Assembly (NCBI RefSeq): GCF_000220505.1
Contig: NZ_AFPJ01000034.1
Span: 62,001 to 126,000 of the forward strand
Source: Microbulbifer agarilyticus S89
GTDB taxonomy: Bacteria > Pseudomonadota > Gammaproteobacteria > Pseudomonadales > Cellvibrionaceae
DNA length: 64,000 bases
Reading direction: 5' to 3'
The position numbers and the translations under genes are program-made. Shown piece after piece: positions 46,569 through 55,694 of this stretch. Position 1 is the stretch's first letter. Each line of letters starts with the position of its first letter. The notes under the pieces were generated by a model. It was not told the origin of the DNA, ran no database searches, and worked only from the letters and a program-made list of their open reading frames with translations.

Positions 46569-47077
46569 ATATAAAGCGCGGGCTACGGTCCCTGATTAAG
46601 TTTGCACTGCTAGCCGCATTGGTCGTCGTCGCAGTTTCCTGGTATCACGCCCGCAGCATGCCAAAAGGGCAGGCACCGGAACTGCTGGCACCCGATATCA
46701 ATGGCCTGCCGATTAGTTTGCAGGGGATGACCCAGAAAGGCCCTGTGTTGATTTATTTCTGGGCCACCTGGTGTGGCTATTGCCGGGTAGTGTCGCCAGC
46801 GGTGTCCGATCTATCCAAAGAATATCAGGTGATCAGTATCGCCCTGCAGTCCGGCACACCGGACGAAGTGGCCAATTATCAGCAGGAACACGATTTAGCG
46901 TTTCGCACCATCAACGATCCCAGCGGCGCGCTCAGTGCCAGCTGGGGCCTCAAGGTAACCCCTACCATTGCCATCGTCGACAATAAGGGTGAAGTCAGTA
47001 CCGTGACCGCCGGCATGGCTTCGCGCTTGGGGCTGAAAGCGCGGATGTGGTGGGCGCAGGTGGGCAAAGGCGAATAA
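46565..47077 (+). CDS. membrane-anchored thioredoxin-like protein (TlpA/ScsD type)
   Basis: This is probably a periplasmic disulfide oxidoreductase. The 170-residue protein has an N-terminal membrane anchor (about 10-27) and a thioredoxin fold with active-site WATWCGYC (about 69-76) and cis-Pro KVTPTIAIV. It starts with GTG overlapping the trmO stop, so translation is coupled. The partner proteins are not evident. Confidence 0.85.
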   Translation: MNIKRGLRSLIKFALLAALVVVAVSWYHARSMPKGQAPELLAPDINGLPISLQGMTQKGPVLIYFWATWCGYCRVVSPAVSDLSKEYQVISIALQSGTPDEVANYQQEHDLAFRTINDPSGALSASWGLKVTPTIAIVDNKGEVSTVTAGMASRLGLKARMWWAQVGKGE

Positions 47078-47081
47078 TCAC

Positions 47082-47101
47082 ATCGCGTCTTCCGACGCGA
47101 T
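47082..47101. terminator. possible bidirectional hairpin between convergent genes
   Basis: ATCGCGTC-ttcc-GACGCGAT gives eight perfect pairs between the thioredoxin-like gene and yacG. There is no T-run on either strand. Confidence 0.4.
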
Positions 47102-47322
47102 CAGTGGCGGGTCTTGGTGGGGTCCAGGTCTTCGCTCATTACATCGTCAAACGCGGGCTGGCCGGGAATCTTGTGTCCCTCGCTGGCCCACTCCCCGAGG
47201 TCGATCAGCTTGCAGCGTTCACAGCAGAATGGACGGTGTGGATTGGTTGCACTCCACTCCATCGGCTTTTTGCAGGTGGGACAGGGCACGGTTGGCTTGT
47301 CGGGGGAAGAATGATCGGACAT
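47101..47322 (-). CDS. yacG: DNA gyrase inhibitor YacG (zinc-binding)
   Basis: YacG is a small zinc protein that binds GyrB and blocks gyrase from DNA. The 73-residue protein has the four cysteines in PCPTCKKPM and [17 protein letters not shown]. It ends the pilB-pilC-pilD-coaE-yacG set, 9 bp after coaE. Confidence 0.92.
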   Translation of the reverse strand: MSDHSSPDKPTVPCPTCKKPMEWSATNPHRPFCCERCKLIDLGEWASEGHKIPGQPAFDDVMSEDLDPTKTRH

Positions 47323-47331
47323 GGATAACGG

Positions 47332-47946
47332 CTATTCCGGTTTCGTCGCCAGCTGAATGTACTGCGCGTGCAGGGCATCCACCTGAGCGTTCAGGGCTTC
47401 TAGAGAGCCGCTATTATCCAGAATATCGTGCGCCTGTGCACACCGTTCAGCGCGCGGCAGCTGCGCGGCCATGATTTTGCGTATCTGCTGTACAGAGTTG
47501 CTGTCCCGCGCAGTGGCACGGGCAAGCTGCAGCTCTTCCGGAATATCCACCACACACACCCGCTGCACCAGCGCGACCTGGCCGGACTCGAGCAACAGCG
47601 GTGATTCGAGAATGGCATAAGGCGCGTTATGGGTTTCTGAACTAGCCGCGAGGGAGGAAATGATTTCTTCTCGAATGAGAGGGTGGGTCAGCTGTTCCAG
47701 CCAGCGCCGTTCTTCGGGGTTGTCGAATACACGCTTGCGCAGCGCAGCACGGTCCAACTCGCCATTTTCCAGTAGTATGTCGGTACCGAAGTGCTCGGCA
47801 ATGGCGGCGAGCGCCGTGCGCCCGGGCTCCACCACTACCCGTGCGGCGATATCCGCATCCACTACATTGACGCCGTGGTACCGAAAGCGCGCCGCCGCGG
47901 CGGATTTACCGCTGCCGATACCTCCAGTCAGCCCGACAGTAAACAT
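47332..47946 (-). CDS. coaE: dephospho-CoA kinase CoaE
   Basis: CoaE makes the last step of coenzyme A synthesis by phosphorylating dephospho-CoA. The 204-residue protein has the P-loop GLTGGIGSGKSAAAA at the start, VVDADIAARVVVEPG and a LID segment with RATARDSN. It starts 3 bp after pilD, so both are likely translated together. Confidence 0.94.
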   Translation of the reverse strand: MFTVGLTGGIGSGKSAAAARFRYHGVNVVDADIAARVVVEPGRTALAAIAEHFGTDILLENGELDRAALRKRVFDNPEERRWLEQLTHPLIREEIISSLAASSETHNAPYAILESPLLLESGQVALVQRVCVVDIPEELQLARATARDSNSVQQIRKIMAAQLPRAERCAQAHDILDNSGSLEALNAQVDALHAQYIQLATKPE

Positions 47947-47949
47947 GGT

Positions 47950-48834
47950 TTAGCTGCTCATCCCGGACACGCGGAAGTACCAGCCCATAATCTGCTCACC
48001 CCACAGCATGGCAATCCACGCCGCGCCCGCGAGGTAGGGGCCAAAGGCAATTGGCAGGTTCTTGTCGCGCCCAGAAATCAGCGTCCACAGAATACCGGCC
48101 AGGGCACCTACCGCCGCAGACAGCAGTATCACCAGCGGCAGCACCTGCCAGCCAAACCAGGCACCGATGGCGGCCAGAATCTTAAAGTCTCCGGCTCCCA
48201 TCCCTTCTTTGCCGGTCACCAGCTTGAAGACATGGAAGATACCCCACAGCACCAGATAGCCCGCAATCGCCCCGATCACCGCATCCTGCAGCGGCGCAAA
48301 CACACCCCACAGATTAATCAACAGACCCGCCCACAACAGCGGTAGGGTGATGCTGTCGGGCAGCAACTGCTTGTCAAAATCGATTCCGGTCAATGCCACT
48401 AATGCCCAGGTAAACACGACTCCGGCCAGTGCCTGCCAGGTCAAGCCCAGCTGCCACACCACTACCGCGGTCAAAATACCGGTTGCCAGCTCTACCAGCG
48501 GGTAGCGCTTGGAAATCGACGTACCGCAATTGCCGCACTTACCGCGCAGTAGCAGGTAGCTGATGATAGGAATGTTCTGCCAGGGTCTAATTTCCTGGTT
48601 GCAGCTAGGGCAGTGGGAGTGGGGGAGCACCAGATTGTAGGTCTGACTCAATACCTTCCCATCTTCCGCAGGTGGTGTCTTGTCAAAGTACGCGTAGAAA
48701 TCCCGCTGATATTCCCGCTCCATCATGATGGGTAGGCGGTGGATTACGACATTTAAGAAGCTGCCGATTAGCAGGCCTAAAATAAAAGCGCTGCTAATTA
48801 GCAGCGCTAGGTCGGATGAGATAGGTTGTGACAT
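47950..48834 (-). CDS. pilD: type IV prepilin peptidase / methyltransferase PilD
   Basis: PilD cleaves the leader of PilA and other pilin-like proteins and N-methylates the new first residue. The 294-residue membrane protein has the cytoplasmic zinc-type domain with two CxxC pairs (CPSCNQ and CGNCGTS) and the two catalytic Asp motifs GIDFDKQLLPD and GAGDFKIL in its membrane core. It is flanked by pilC and coaE. Confidence 0.94.
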   Translation of the reverse strand: MSQPISSDLALLISSAFILGLLIGSFLNVVIHRLPIMMEREYQRDFYAYFDKTPPAEDGKVLSQTYNLVLPHSHCPSCNQEIRPWQNIPIISYLLLRGKCGNCGTSISKRYPLVELATGILTAVVVWQLGLTWQALAGVVFTWALVALTGIDFDKQLLPDSITLPLLWAGLLINLWGVFAPLQDAVIGAIAGYLVLWGIFHVFKLVTGKEGMGAGDFKILAAIGAWFGWQVLPLVILLSAAVGALAGILWTLISGRDKNLPIAFGPYLAGAAWIAMLWGEQIMGWYFRVSGMSS

Positions 48835-48848
48835 TTGAGATTCTATAT

Positions 48849-50066
48849 CTAGACGACTTGACCAATCTGGAAAATGGGTAGATACATAGCAATCATAAGC
48901 CCGCCAACTAGGATACCTAATACAGCCATAATCATTGGCTCTAGTAGAGTAGTAAGGTTATCCACCATATTGTCGACAGCCTCTTCATAAAAATCGGCCG
49001 CTTTGCCGAGCATTTCGTCGAGCGCACCGGACTCTTCGCCGATCGCCGTCATCTGTACCAGCATAGTTGGGTAAAGCCCTGAGCTTCGCATAGCACCGTT
49101 GAGCGGAATGCCCGTGGCTACTGAATCACGAATTTTAAGCGTTGCCTGCTCGTAGACCACATTGCCCGTTGCCCCTGAAACTGACTTCAATGCGTCGATA
49201 AGAGGTACGCCTGCGGCAAAAGTCGTAGACAGCGTACGCGCATATCGAGCAGCGATAGAGTTGTAGGTTATTTGGCCTAAAATAGGCAAGCGAAGCATTA
49301 GTTTATCAAAAAAGTTTGCTACATTTTTGTTGCGTTTTTTTACTTCAAGTATGCCGCCCACACCCACAATTACTGAAATAAATGCGAGCAACCAGTTCTC
49401 CTGCATCCACTCTGAAATACTCAGGACAAACAAAGTAAATGCAGGAAGCTCTGCGCCGAAGTTAGAAAATGTCTCTGCGAACTGTGGAACCACCTTCACT
49501 AGCAAAATCGCCGTAACCACTACTGCAACTACAATAACTGCAAGAGGGTAGGTCATGGCCTTTTTTATTTTTGCCTTGAGTGATTCGGTCTTTTCCTTAT
49601 AAGTCGCGATACGATCCAGCATGGTCTCTAGTGCACCGGATTGTTCACCCGAAGCGACAAGGTTGCAAAAAAGATCGTCAAAGTGCAGGGGGTGTTTACG
49701 CAGAGAGTCGGCGAAAGCCGTACCGGAGGCTACATCGTCGCGAATTTTGAAAACAAGCTCTTTTACCCCGTCGTTATCTAGACCATCAGCAACAATCTCA
49801 AAACTCTGTACCAGTGGCACACCAGCCTTCATCATTGTGGCCATTTGGCGAGTGAAAATCGCAATGTCCGCCGGTTTAACCTTTTTTGACGCGCCGAATA
49901 GGGGCTTTGGCTTTTTCTGTACCTTGCTGGCTATGATTCCCTGGCGACGCAACTGTGCCTTGATCAGTGTCGGGTTACTGCTGCTGATCTCCCCTTCAAC
50001 TTTGTTGCCCTTTGCATCCACACCTTTATAGATGTAGGCATCGGCGACTGCGGCGGCTTTGGCCAT
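48849..50066 (-). CDS. pilC: type IV pilus inner-membrane platform protein PilC
   Basis: PilC is the polytopic platform that transmits motion from PilB and PilT to the growing pilus. The 405-residue protein has two T2SSF domains (about 75-190 and 275-395) with FTRQMATMMKAGVPLVQSFE and ARTLSTTFAAGVPLIDAL, and three to four membrane segments. Local base composition is AT-richer than neighbours over 48.9-49.6 kb, a mild oddity. Confidence 0.94.
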   Translation of the reverse strand: MAKAAAVADAYIYKGVDAKGNKVEGEISSSNPTLIKAQLRRQGIIASKVQKKPKPLFGASKKVKPADIAIFTRQMATMMKAGVPLVQSFEIVADGLDNDGVKELVFKIRDDVASGTAFADSLRKHPLHFDDLFCNLVASGEQSGALETMLDRIATYKEKTESLKAKIKKAMTYPLAVIVVAVVVTAILLVKVVPQFAETFSNFGAELPAFTLFVLSISEWMQENWLLAFISVIVGVGGILEVKKRNKNVANFFDKLMLRLPILGQITYNSIAARYARTLSTTFAAGVPLIDALKSVSGATGNVVYEQATLKIRDSVATGIPLNGAMRSSGLYPTMLVQMTAIGEESGALDEMLGKAADFYEEAVDNMVDNLTTLLEPMIMAVLGILVGGLMIAMYLPIFQIGQVV

Positions 50067-50103
50067 GGTGATATTCCCGGATTCTTATTGTCGATCGAAA
50101 AAG

Positions 50104-51816
50104 TTAGTCTTTGGTAACCCGATTGGCTTCTTCCAGGCTGGTTACGCCCATTACTACCTTGCGTAATGCGGAGGTGCGGAGATTGTTAAATCCCTCCTGC
50201 CTGGCCTGGTCGGCAATCTGAATCGAATTGCCACCTTCCATTATAATGCGCGAGATTCCGTCGGTAATGCGAACCACTTCATACACGCCCACGCGGCCTT
50301 TGTAGCCCTTGGAGCAGTGTTCACATCCCACTGGCTGGTAGATTTGCCACTCAGACTTGGGAATCGTTACCGCATCGAAACCCTCGGACTTCAGAATTTC
50401 TTCAGGCAACTCTGCAGGTTTTTTACATTCGCCACACAGGCGCCGCGCAAGGCGCTGGGCAATAATCACGCTTACAGAAGTGGCAATGTTGAATGTGGGA
50501 ACGCCCATATTCATCAATCGGGTCAGGGTTTCCGGTGCGGAATTGGTATGCAGGGTGGACAATACCAAGTGGCCGGTTTGCGCGGCTTTGATCGCAATCT
50601 CTGCGGTTTCCAGATCTCGAATCTCACCTACCATCACGATATCCGGATCCTGGCGCAGGAAGGAGCGCAGTGCCTCGGCGAAGTTTAACCCTACCTTTGC
50701 GGAGACGTTAACCTGATTAATCCCCTCCAGGTTGATCTCCACGGGGTCTTCTGCCGTGGAAATATTACGTTCGGGGGTATTAAGAATATTCAGACCGGTA
50801 TATAGGGATACGGTTTTGCCGGAACCGGTAGGCCCGGTTACCAGGATCATGCCCTGTGGCTGCGCAAGCGCATCCAGATAAATCTGTTTCTGTTCTTCCT
50901 CATACCCCAATGCATCGATACCAAGTTTGGCCGAGGAGGGGTCCAAGATCCGCAGCACAATCTTCTCTCCCCAAAGGGTGGGAAGGCTGTTTACGCGGAA
51001 ATCGATAGCTTTAGTTTTGGACAGCTTCATTTTAATACGGCCATCCTGAGGTACCCGCCGTTCAGAAATGTCCATCTTGGACATGACCTTCAAGCGCGCG
51101 GATAGTCTCGATGCCAGCTGAATCGGTGGGCGCGCTACTTCATGCAGCACGCCGTCGGTGCGCAGGCGTACCCGATAGGATTTCTCGTAGGGCTCAAAGT
51201 GTATATCGGAGGCACCGGTGCGAATCGCATCCAGTAGCACCTTATTTACGAAACGTACAACCGGCGCTTCGTCGCCCCCCACATCGTTGTCGTCCTCTCT
51301 TCCTTGATCACCACCTTCCACATCGAGGCTGTCAAGATCGTCGTCGTCCAGTCCATCGAGACCGCCGCCTATATCGCCGCTGTTGGACAGGTAGCTTTCG
51401 ATGGCCTTTGCAAGCTTGTCGGTTTCAACCAGCACCGCCTCGGTATTGAGGCCGGTATTGAAGTTGATTTCATCGAGCCCAGCAAGATTGGTGGGGTCTG
51501 CCACCGCCACAAATAATCGGTTACCACGTTTATACAAAGGCAGTGCAAAATGCTTGGTGATCAGCTTTTCGTCCAGCACATCTTTGGGCAGTAGATCGAA
51601 GTTGTAGCTGGACAGGTCGAACAGCGGTGAACCAAAGGCTTGGCTGGCGATATTGGCCAACTCCCGGCTCTTGACCAGCTTTGCCTCTACCGCGTGCTGC
51701 GCAAAGCTTTGGCCTTCCCGTTTTGCCGCTTTGAGGGCGGATTGTGCGGTGGACTCATCAATGGCCTTGTCGATGACCAGACGCTTGGCCAGTCCGCTTA
51801 ATGGGGTGCTGCTCAT
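50104..51816 (-). CDS. pilB: type IV pilus extension ATPase PilB
   Basis: PilB is the cytoplasmic hexameric ATPase that powers pilus extension. The 570-residue protein has an N-terminal MshEN/T2SSE domain, Walker A GPTGSGKTVSLY near 330, the Asp box and Walker B with QDPDIVMVGEIRD near 395, and a zinc-finger tetracysteine region (CGECKK and CEHCSKGYKG). An acidic insert with DDDDLDSLDVEGG and DDNDVGG near 150-175 is low-complexity. Confidence 0.95.
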   Translation of the reverse strand: MSSTPLSGLAKRLVIDKAIDESTAQSALKAAKREGQSFAQHAVEAKLVKSRELANIASQAFGSPLFDLSSYNFDLLPKDVLDEKLITKHFALPLYKRGNRLFVAVADPTNLAGLDEINFNTGLNTEAVLVETDKLAKAIESYLSNSGDIGGGLDGLDDDDLDSLDVEGGDQGREDDNDVGGDEAPVVRFVNKVLLDAIRTGASDIHFEPYEKSYRVRLRTDGVLHEVARPPIQLASRLSARLKVMSKMDISERRVPQDGRIKMKLSKTKAIDFRVNSLPTLWGEKIVLRILDPSSAKLGIDALGYEEEQKQIYLDALAQPQGMILVTGPTGSGKTVSLYTGLNILNTPERNISTAEDPVEINLEGINQVNVSAKVGLNFAEALRSFLRQDPDIVMVGEIRDLETAEIAIKAAQTGHLVLSTLHTNSAPETLTRLMNMGVPTFNIATSVSVIIAQRLARRLCGECKKPAELPEEILKSEGFDAVTIPKSEWQIYQPVGCEHCSKGYKGRVGVYEVVRITDGISRIIMEGGNSIQIADQARQEGFNNLRTSALRKVVMGVTSLEEANRVTKD

Positions 51817-52241
51817 GGGGATCTATTCGCGCTTCGGGTGTACGTTTTTTGTTCTGCAGGTGGCGAGCTATTGGGCTTATTGCGCCAGCATTCCAATATA
51901 ACGAATTCGCCGCTGACCGCCAATTGCTGAAAAGCTAATTACATCACAGTGTTAAGCCGGAAACCTCAACGACTCTGTGAACCGCTTTCTGATGCCTATA
52001 AAGGTCGAGGAATTGTTGAATGGTGTCACAGTGACAATCTGTGTCACTAATGTCTTAGGTTTGGTTGAAAAATGCTCTACCTGTTTGTTATGTATGCTTT
52101 TGGCGCGGAAAGGATCACTCAACGTGGTTAATTAAGGGCGCTTTCCTGGTTGCGCGTTTTGCCACAATCCTAGTAAGGTAACTTCCGACTTCCTCACGGG
52201 ATTTCGTCCAAATAACAACAGTCTGTATGGAGACGGTTACA
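51817..52241. other. pilB-pilA divergent region
   Basis: No gene was seen in about 425 bp. It holds the TGTCAC repeats at 52024-52047. A weak TTGAAA at 52065-52070 could be a -35 for pilA. I could not find a good sigma-54 promoter, unlike pilA of Pseudomonas aeruginosa. Confidence 0.35.
52024..52047. promoter_or_regulatory. palindrome plus direct repeat of TGTCAC
   Basis: TGTCAC-a-GTGACA (52024-52036) is a 13-bp palindrome, and another TGTCAC begins at 52042, 18 bp after the first. It lies about 200 bp upstream of pilA and about the same distance from pilB. Confidence 0.4.
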
Positions 52242-52679
52242 ATGAAAAAGCAACAGGGCTTTACTCTTATTGAATTGATGATCGTAGTTGCGATCATTGG
52301 TATTCTGGCGGCAGTCGCACTGCCTGCATACCAAGATTACACCGCACGTGCGCAAGCAGCTGAGGGTGCATCCATCGCGGCCGCAGCAAAGACATCTATC
52401 GCCGAATTCTGGAATAGTGAAGGCACCTACCCTGGCACAGCCACTACCATTAAAAACGGTGATTTGGCAGCAAAAGGTAAATACTCTGCTCTGACTGTTG
52501 CCGAGGATACCGGTGTTATTACCGTTGCATTTAATGCAACTGGTGTTTCCAAAGACCTGCAAAGCAAAAACATTACCTTCACTCCTGTAGCGCCTTCCGC
52601 TGGTGATGCTTCGTTCAAGTGGACCTGTGCGGGTAGCGTGCTTCAGAAGCATATGCCGAAGGGATGTACTACCGGCTAA
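52242..52679 (+). CDS. pilA: type IV major pilin PilA
   Basis: PilA is the structural subunit of type IVa pili. The 145-residue prepilin has a short basic leader MKKQQG cleaved before [16 protein letters not shown], the conserved N-terminal helix with Glu5, and the C-terminal disulfide loop between Cys in WTCAGS and KGCTTG. ATG at 52242 fits the leader and lies 11 bp after GGAG; an in-frame ATG at 52227 is upstream. It is single-copy here and ends in a strong terminator. Confidence 0.95.
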   Translation: MKKQQGFTLIELMIVVAIIGILAAVALPAYQDYTARAQAAEGASIAAAAKTSIAEFWNSEGTYPGTATTIKNGDLAAKGKYSALTVAEDTGVITVAFNATGVSKDLQSKNITFTPVAPSAGDASFKWTCAGSVLQKHMPKGCTTG

Positions 52680-52709
52680 ATTTTTGTGTGACCTGTTTTC
52701 GGGTTACTG

Positions 52710-52735
52710 AAGGGGCGCGTAGGCGCCCCTTTTTT
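52710..52735 (+). terminator. Rho-independent terminator of pilA
   Basis: AGGGGCGC and GCGCCCCT form eight pairs with a four-base loop, followed by six T. Confidence 0.9.
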
Positions 52736-53024
52736 GTGCTCGTGAGTTAAACGCTTTTCACAAAAGCATTATTGGATAACCTGCACTTGCTCCATTGGAG
52801 CAGGTGTAGTTAAGGGCCGAGTTGTTAGCTATTTCATTTCTATGGAGGGTGGGAGATGGTAGCTAAGGTGCTAGAGATATATGGTTTAATTGACTTGGTA
52901 ATTTCCGTTGGGATAACTAGGAGGTCGCTGGTTTAATTTCCGGATGAATTGGTTCAAATTTTTGGTGCGCGCTAACGCCGACATTACACTTCGCTCGATT
53001 GTTTGTAATTTGAGGGAGTATTTG
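52736..53024. other. pilA-ydcH intergenic region with two hairpins
   Basis: GCTTTT-cac-AAAAGC lies at 52753-52767. A longer hairpin at 52782-52808 has a 12-pair stem with G-U pairs and an ATT loop. Nothing else was recognised. Confidence 0.4.
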
Positions 53025-53273
53025 ATGTCTATCCCTTCCCACGTCCTCGAAACCGAGTTCCCCGATCTCGCCGACAGCATCCGCCACTTGGTCCAGGACA
53101 GCATCCAGTACAAGAGCGACCACGATGACTACCACAAGCTGGATAAGGCTATCCGTGGTCTTGAGCAGCGTGGTGTGGCGACGGATGACCACCACTTCCG
53201 AGAATTGAAAACCAAGCGCGCACGCTTGAAAGACCAGCTGTATACGCAGGCCAAGAACTACCATCCACACTGA
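53025..53273 (+). CDS. YdcH family protein (DUF465)
   Basis: This small soluble helical protein is 82 residues. It has the family pattern of a two-helix hairpin with KSDHDDYHKLDKAIRGLE and LKTKRARLKDQLY. Its function is unknown in E. coli too. The ATG at 53025 follows GAGGGAG. It stands alone, convergent with the DUF2750 gene. Confidence 0.85.
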   Translation: MSIPSHVLETEFPDLADSIRHLVQDSIQYKSDHDDYHKLDKAIRGLEQRGVATDDHHFRELKTKRARLKDQLYTQAKNYHPH

Positions 53274-53346
53274 GAGTGTTGGTTTGCGGCCCTCTTTACT
53301 ATTGGGGGCCTGTTATAGCTCGCCGGGAGCAAGTGAGTTCGTCTAG

Positions 53347-53733
53347 TCAGAAACGGTCCAGTTCGTCGCGCAGGTCCTGTTCCAGATCTTTTGGCTCGCT
53401 GATCCATACGCTGTTGTCGGCGCCGGGAAAGACGCCGACTTCGATGCCATCTTTATGGAGGCCCGGTAACCAGCGGTTGAGGAACTGGGGCAGGGGAATG
53501 CTCTTGGGCGTTAGCTCGTCACTGTCTTCGGCGTAGTGCGCGGCGAAGTCACTGCTGGGCCAGATGGGCAGATATTCGAAGCCGCCATCTTCCTCGCCGT
53601 GCAGCTTCAGAAAGTGCTCGTCGCTATTTATCAGAATCCAGATTTCCCGCTCTTCACCCACGGTCGCCAGGAAGTACTCAAAGCGTTCCTCGGCGGCCTG
53701 TGCCAATACGCTCGCTAGTTGGTCGTTGCTCAT
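53347..53733 (-). CDS. DUF2750-like protein
   Basis: The 128-residue acidic protein has the pattern of the DUF2750 family, including RFEYFLATVGEEREIWIL near residue 20 and a C-terminal DLEQDLRDELDRF. The function is unknown. ATG at 53733 was preferred because GAGAGAAA precedes it; an ATG at 53745 adds four residues. Confidence 0.75.
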   Translation of the reverse strand: MSNDQLASVLAQAAEERFEYFLATVGEEREIWILINSDEHFLKLHGEEDGGFEYLPIWPSSDFAAHYAEDSDELTPKSIPLPQFLNRWLPGLHKDGIEVGVFPGADNSVWISEPKDLEQDLRDELDRF

Positions 53734-54001
53734 TTTTTCTCTCATTTCTGGCTGCTGGTGCGTCGACGACGCGGCTATTTGCCATTGCAGTGGGCAGCAG
53801 TTTACGGTTTTTGCCGCGCAATTGCTTTGCCCGTGTTGTCGTGCCTTTCGTTGCAGGCGCTGAGTAGCTGGAGTGCGGTCGCCTCAAGTATTGGGTAGAG
53901 TAATGCACTGCAATGCTCACGGTGGACGTCTGAGCGTATGCGGTGCAATGTTACGCGCGTATTCGGTGTCTACCTGTAATAACTGTAATCAAGGAGTTGT
54001 G

Positions 54002-54667
54002 ATGAAACGTTTTGTTTTACTGGCGGGCATGCTCGCTTGCCTGTCTGGGGGCGCTCAGGCGCAAGACATCAAGTTGCCGGAGCGGCTGCCGGAGCTCACA
54101 GTGACTGACGAAGCGGCTCTTGGTACCGCGGATTCGGGCGTGAAGCCGGGCGCCAAGGTGGCCGATTTCAGCGTGCTCGATCATAAGGGTAGCCCCGTAT
54201 CCCTGGCGGCTCTGGTAAAAGACAAGGCGCCGTTGCTGGTGGTCTTTTACCGCGGTGGTTGGTGCCCGTACTGTAACGTGCAGATTCGCCAAATGGCGGA
54301 GGCCTGGCCGGAATTCGAGAAGCGCGGCGTAACGCCGGTGCTAGTGAGTGTGGATAAGCCGGATGCCAGTGCCATGGCCAAGGCGACTTACGAAATTCCC
54401 TTCCCGGTGCTATCCGACCCAGACCTGAAAGCGCACCAGGCGTTTGACGTGATCATCGAGATCGACGATGCCACTGCTGAGAAATACAAAACTTACGGTA
54501 TTGTGTTGGAGGATTGGTCCGGGCGGGATCATCACAAGATCGCGGCCCCCGGTATCTTCCTTGTGGATCAGTCGGGCACTGTGGAATGGGCCCATGTCTC
54601 CAAAGACTACAAAACACGCCCCAGTGTCGAGCAGTTGTTGAAGATGCTGGATAACCGCGGGCAGTAA
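54002..54667 (+). CDS. exported peroxiredoxin-like protein (AhpC/TSA family)
   Basis: This is likely a periplasmic thiol peroxidase or redox protein. The 221-residue protein has a signal peptide (1-21, ending GAQA), then a thioredoxin-like AhpC/TSA fold with FYRGGWCPYCNVQIRQM (CxxC near residues 89-92). The CxxC rather than a lone peroxidatic Cys places it among peroxiredoxin-like proteins of uncertain role. A strong AAGGAG lies before the ATG at 54002; upstream in-frame starts are ignored. It converges with the glycerophosphodiesterase gene. Confidence 0.82.
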   Translation: MKRFVLLAGMLACLSGGAQAQDIKLPERLPELTVTDEAALGTADSGVKPGAKVADFSVLDHKGSPVSLAALVKDKAPLLVVFYRGGWCPYCNVQIRQMAEAWPEFEKRGVTPVLVSVDKPDASAMAKATYEIPFPVLSDPDLKAHQAFDVIIEIDDATAEKYKTYGIVLEDWSGRDHHKIAAPGIFLVDQSGTVEWAHVSKDYKTRPSVEQLLKMLDNRGQ

Positions 54668-54754
54668 ACCGCCCGAAAGTGGTAGCTGGTCGGTAGTGGG
54701 CGGGGCTTTGTGCATTCGCCTGCTTGGCTCTCGAACGGGCGCCCGGTCAGTTCT

Positions 54755-55522
54755 CTACTCGGCCCTGACACCGCCGGAGGGCTGTAGCTGCTCGGCCACC
54801 AGTTCGGCGGTTTTGGCGGCGTTGTAATCCATGATCAGCTGCGGTTCATCGGTAAACACCCCATCGGCGCCCATGGCGGCGACGAGACACAGGTCGTGTG
54901 GGTGATTGACGGTAAATACGTAACTTTTCAGGCCGCGCTTGTGGCCGTCGGCGATGATTTCCGGGCAGACAAAATTGATGCTGTGGTGCAATGAGTAGGC
55001 TTCCAGCGGCTCTGCGCAGGCGGCCAGATCCAGTGGGACGCCGTCAATGAGCACGCCTCTGCGTACCTCGGGAATCAGCTGCAGGCATTGATAAACCTGG
55101 CGGTGGTCAAATGACGACAGGATGTACGGCTCGTAACTGGCGCCGTGGTCCCGAATATAGGCTTCCAGCTCTTTTGCCGCCAGCGCCGCGCAATTTGGGC
55201 CTTTGAGCTCAATATTGAGCTGCACGTTGTTGCCGATCAGTTCCAGTACTTCCCGCAGAGTGGGCACTTTCTCACCGCCTGGCAACAGCATGTTGCGCAG
55301 GGCGGCAGGGGTTAGGTCGGTAAGCAGTTCCTGACCGGCGAGCAGGCGCCCGAGGCGGCGGTCGTGTTTGACGATGAGCTCGCCCCCCACATTCCACACG
55401 TCAACCTCCACACCGTCGATATCAAACTCCAGTGCGTGAGTGATGGCCTGCAGGGTATTTTCCGTGGCGCGCTTGGGGTAGCCACGGTGTGCAAAGCAAA
55501 AGAGGGTGTCGCTGGTTCGCAT
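54755..55522 (-). CDS. glycerophosphodiester phosphodiesterase
   Basis: This enzyme hydrolyses glycerophosphodiesters to glycerol-3-phosphate and alcohols. The 255-residue protein has the GDPD motifs HRGYPKRATENT at the start, EVDVWNVGGELIVKHD and NIELKG. No signal peptide is seen, so it is likely cytoplasmic, like UgpQ. The start is taken at 55522; an upstream in-frame ATG at 55576 would add 18 residues. Confidence 0.87.
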   Translation of the reverse strand: MRTSDTLFCFAHRGYPKRATENTLQAITHALEFDIDGVEVDVWNVGGELIVKHDRRLGRLLAGQELLTDLTPAALRNMLLPGGEKVPTLREVLELIGNNVQLNIELKGPNCAALAAKELEAYIRDHGASYEPYILSSFDHRQVYQCLQLIPEVRRGVLIDGVPLDLAACAEPLEAYSLHHSINFVCPEIIADGHKRGLKSYVFTVNHPHDLCLVAAMGADGVFTDEPQLIMDYNAAKTAELVAEQLQPSGGVRAE

Positions 55523-55694
55523 TTCGACGTCCACGATGGCGGAGGTCTCCCTAGGGTGTACCAGAAGTATGACCATGAGGTGACAGCGTCACAAATACGC
55601 AGGCTAGAAAGTGCCGGAATTCTTAGATCATTTCGCGTAGCGCGAAGGCACATTTATAACCGAACGGCTTTAGGGCTGCGAAAGGGCCGCGAAT

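Noticed and set aside
52100-52241. Sigma-54 promoter for pilA
   Set aside because: The best candidate, TGG...TTTTGCC near 52150, has the wrong spacing and too few matches to the consensus.
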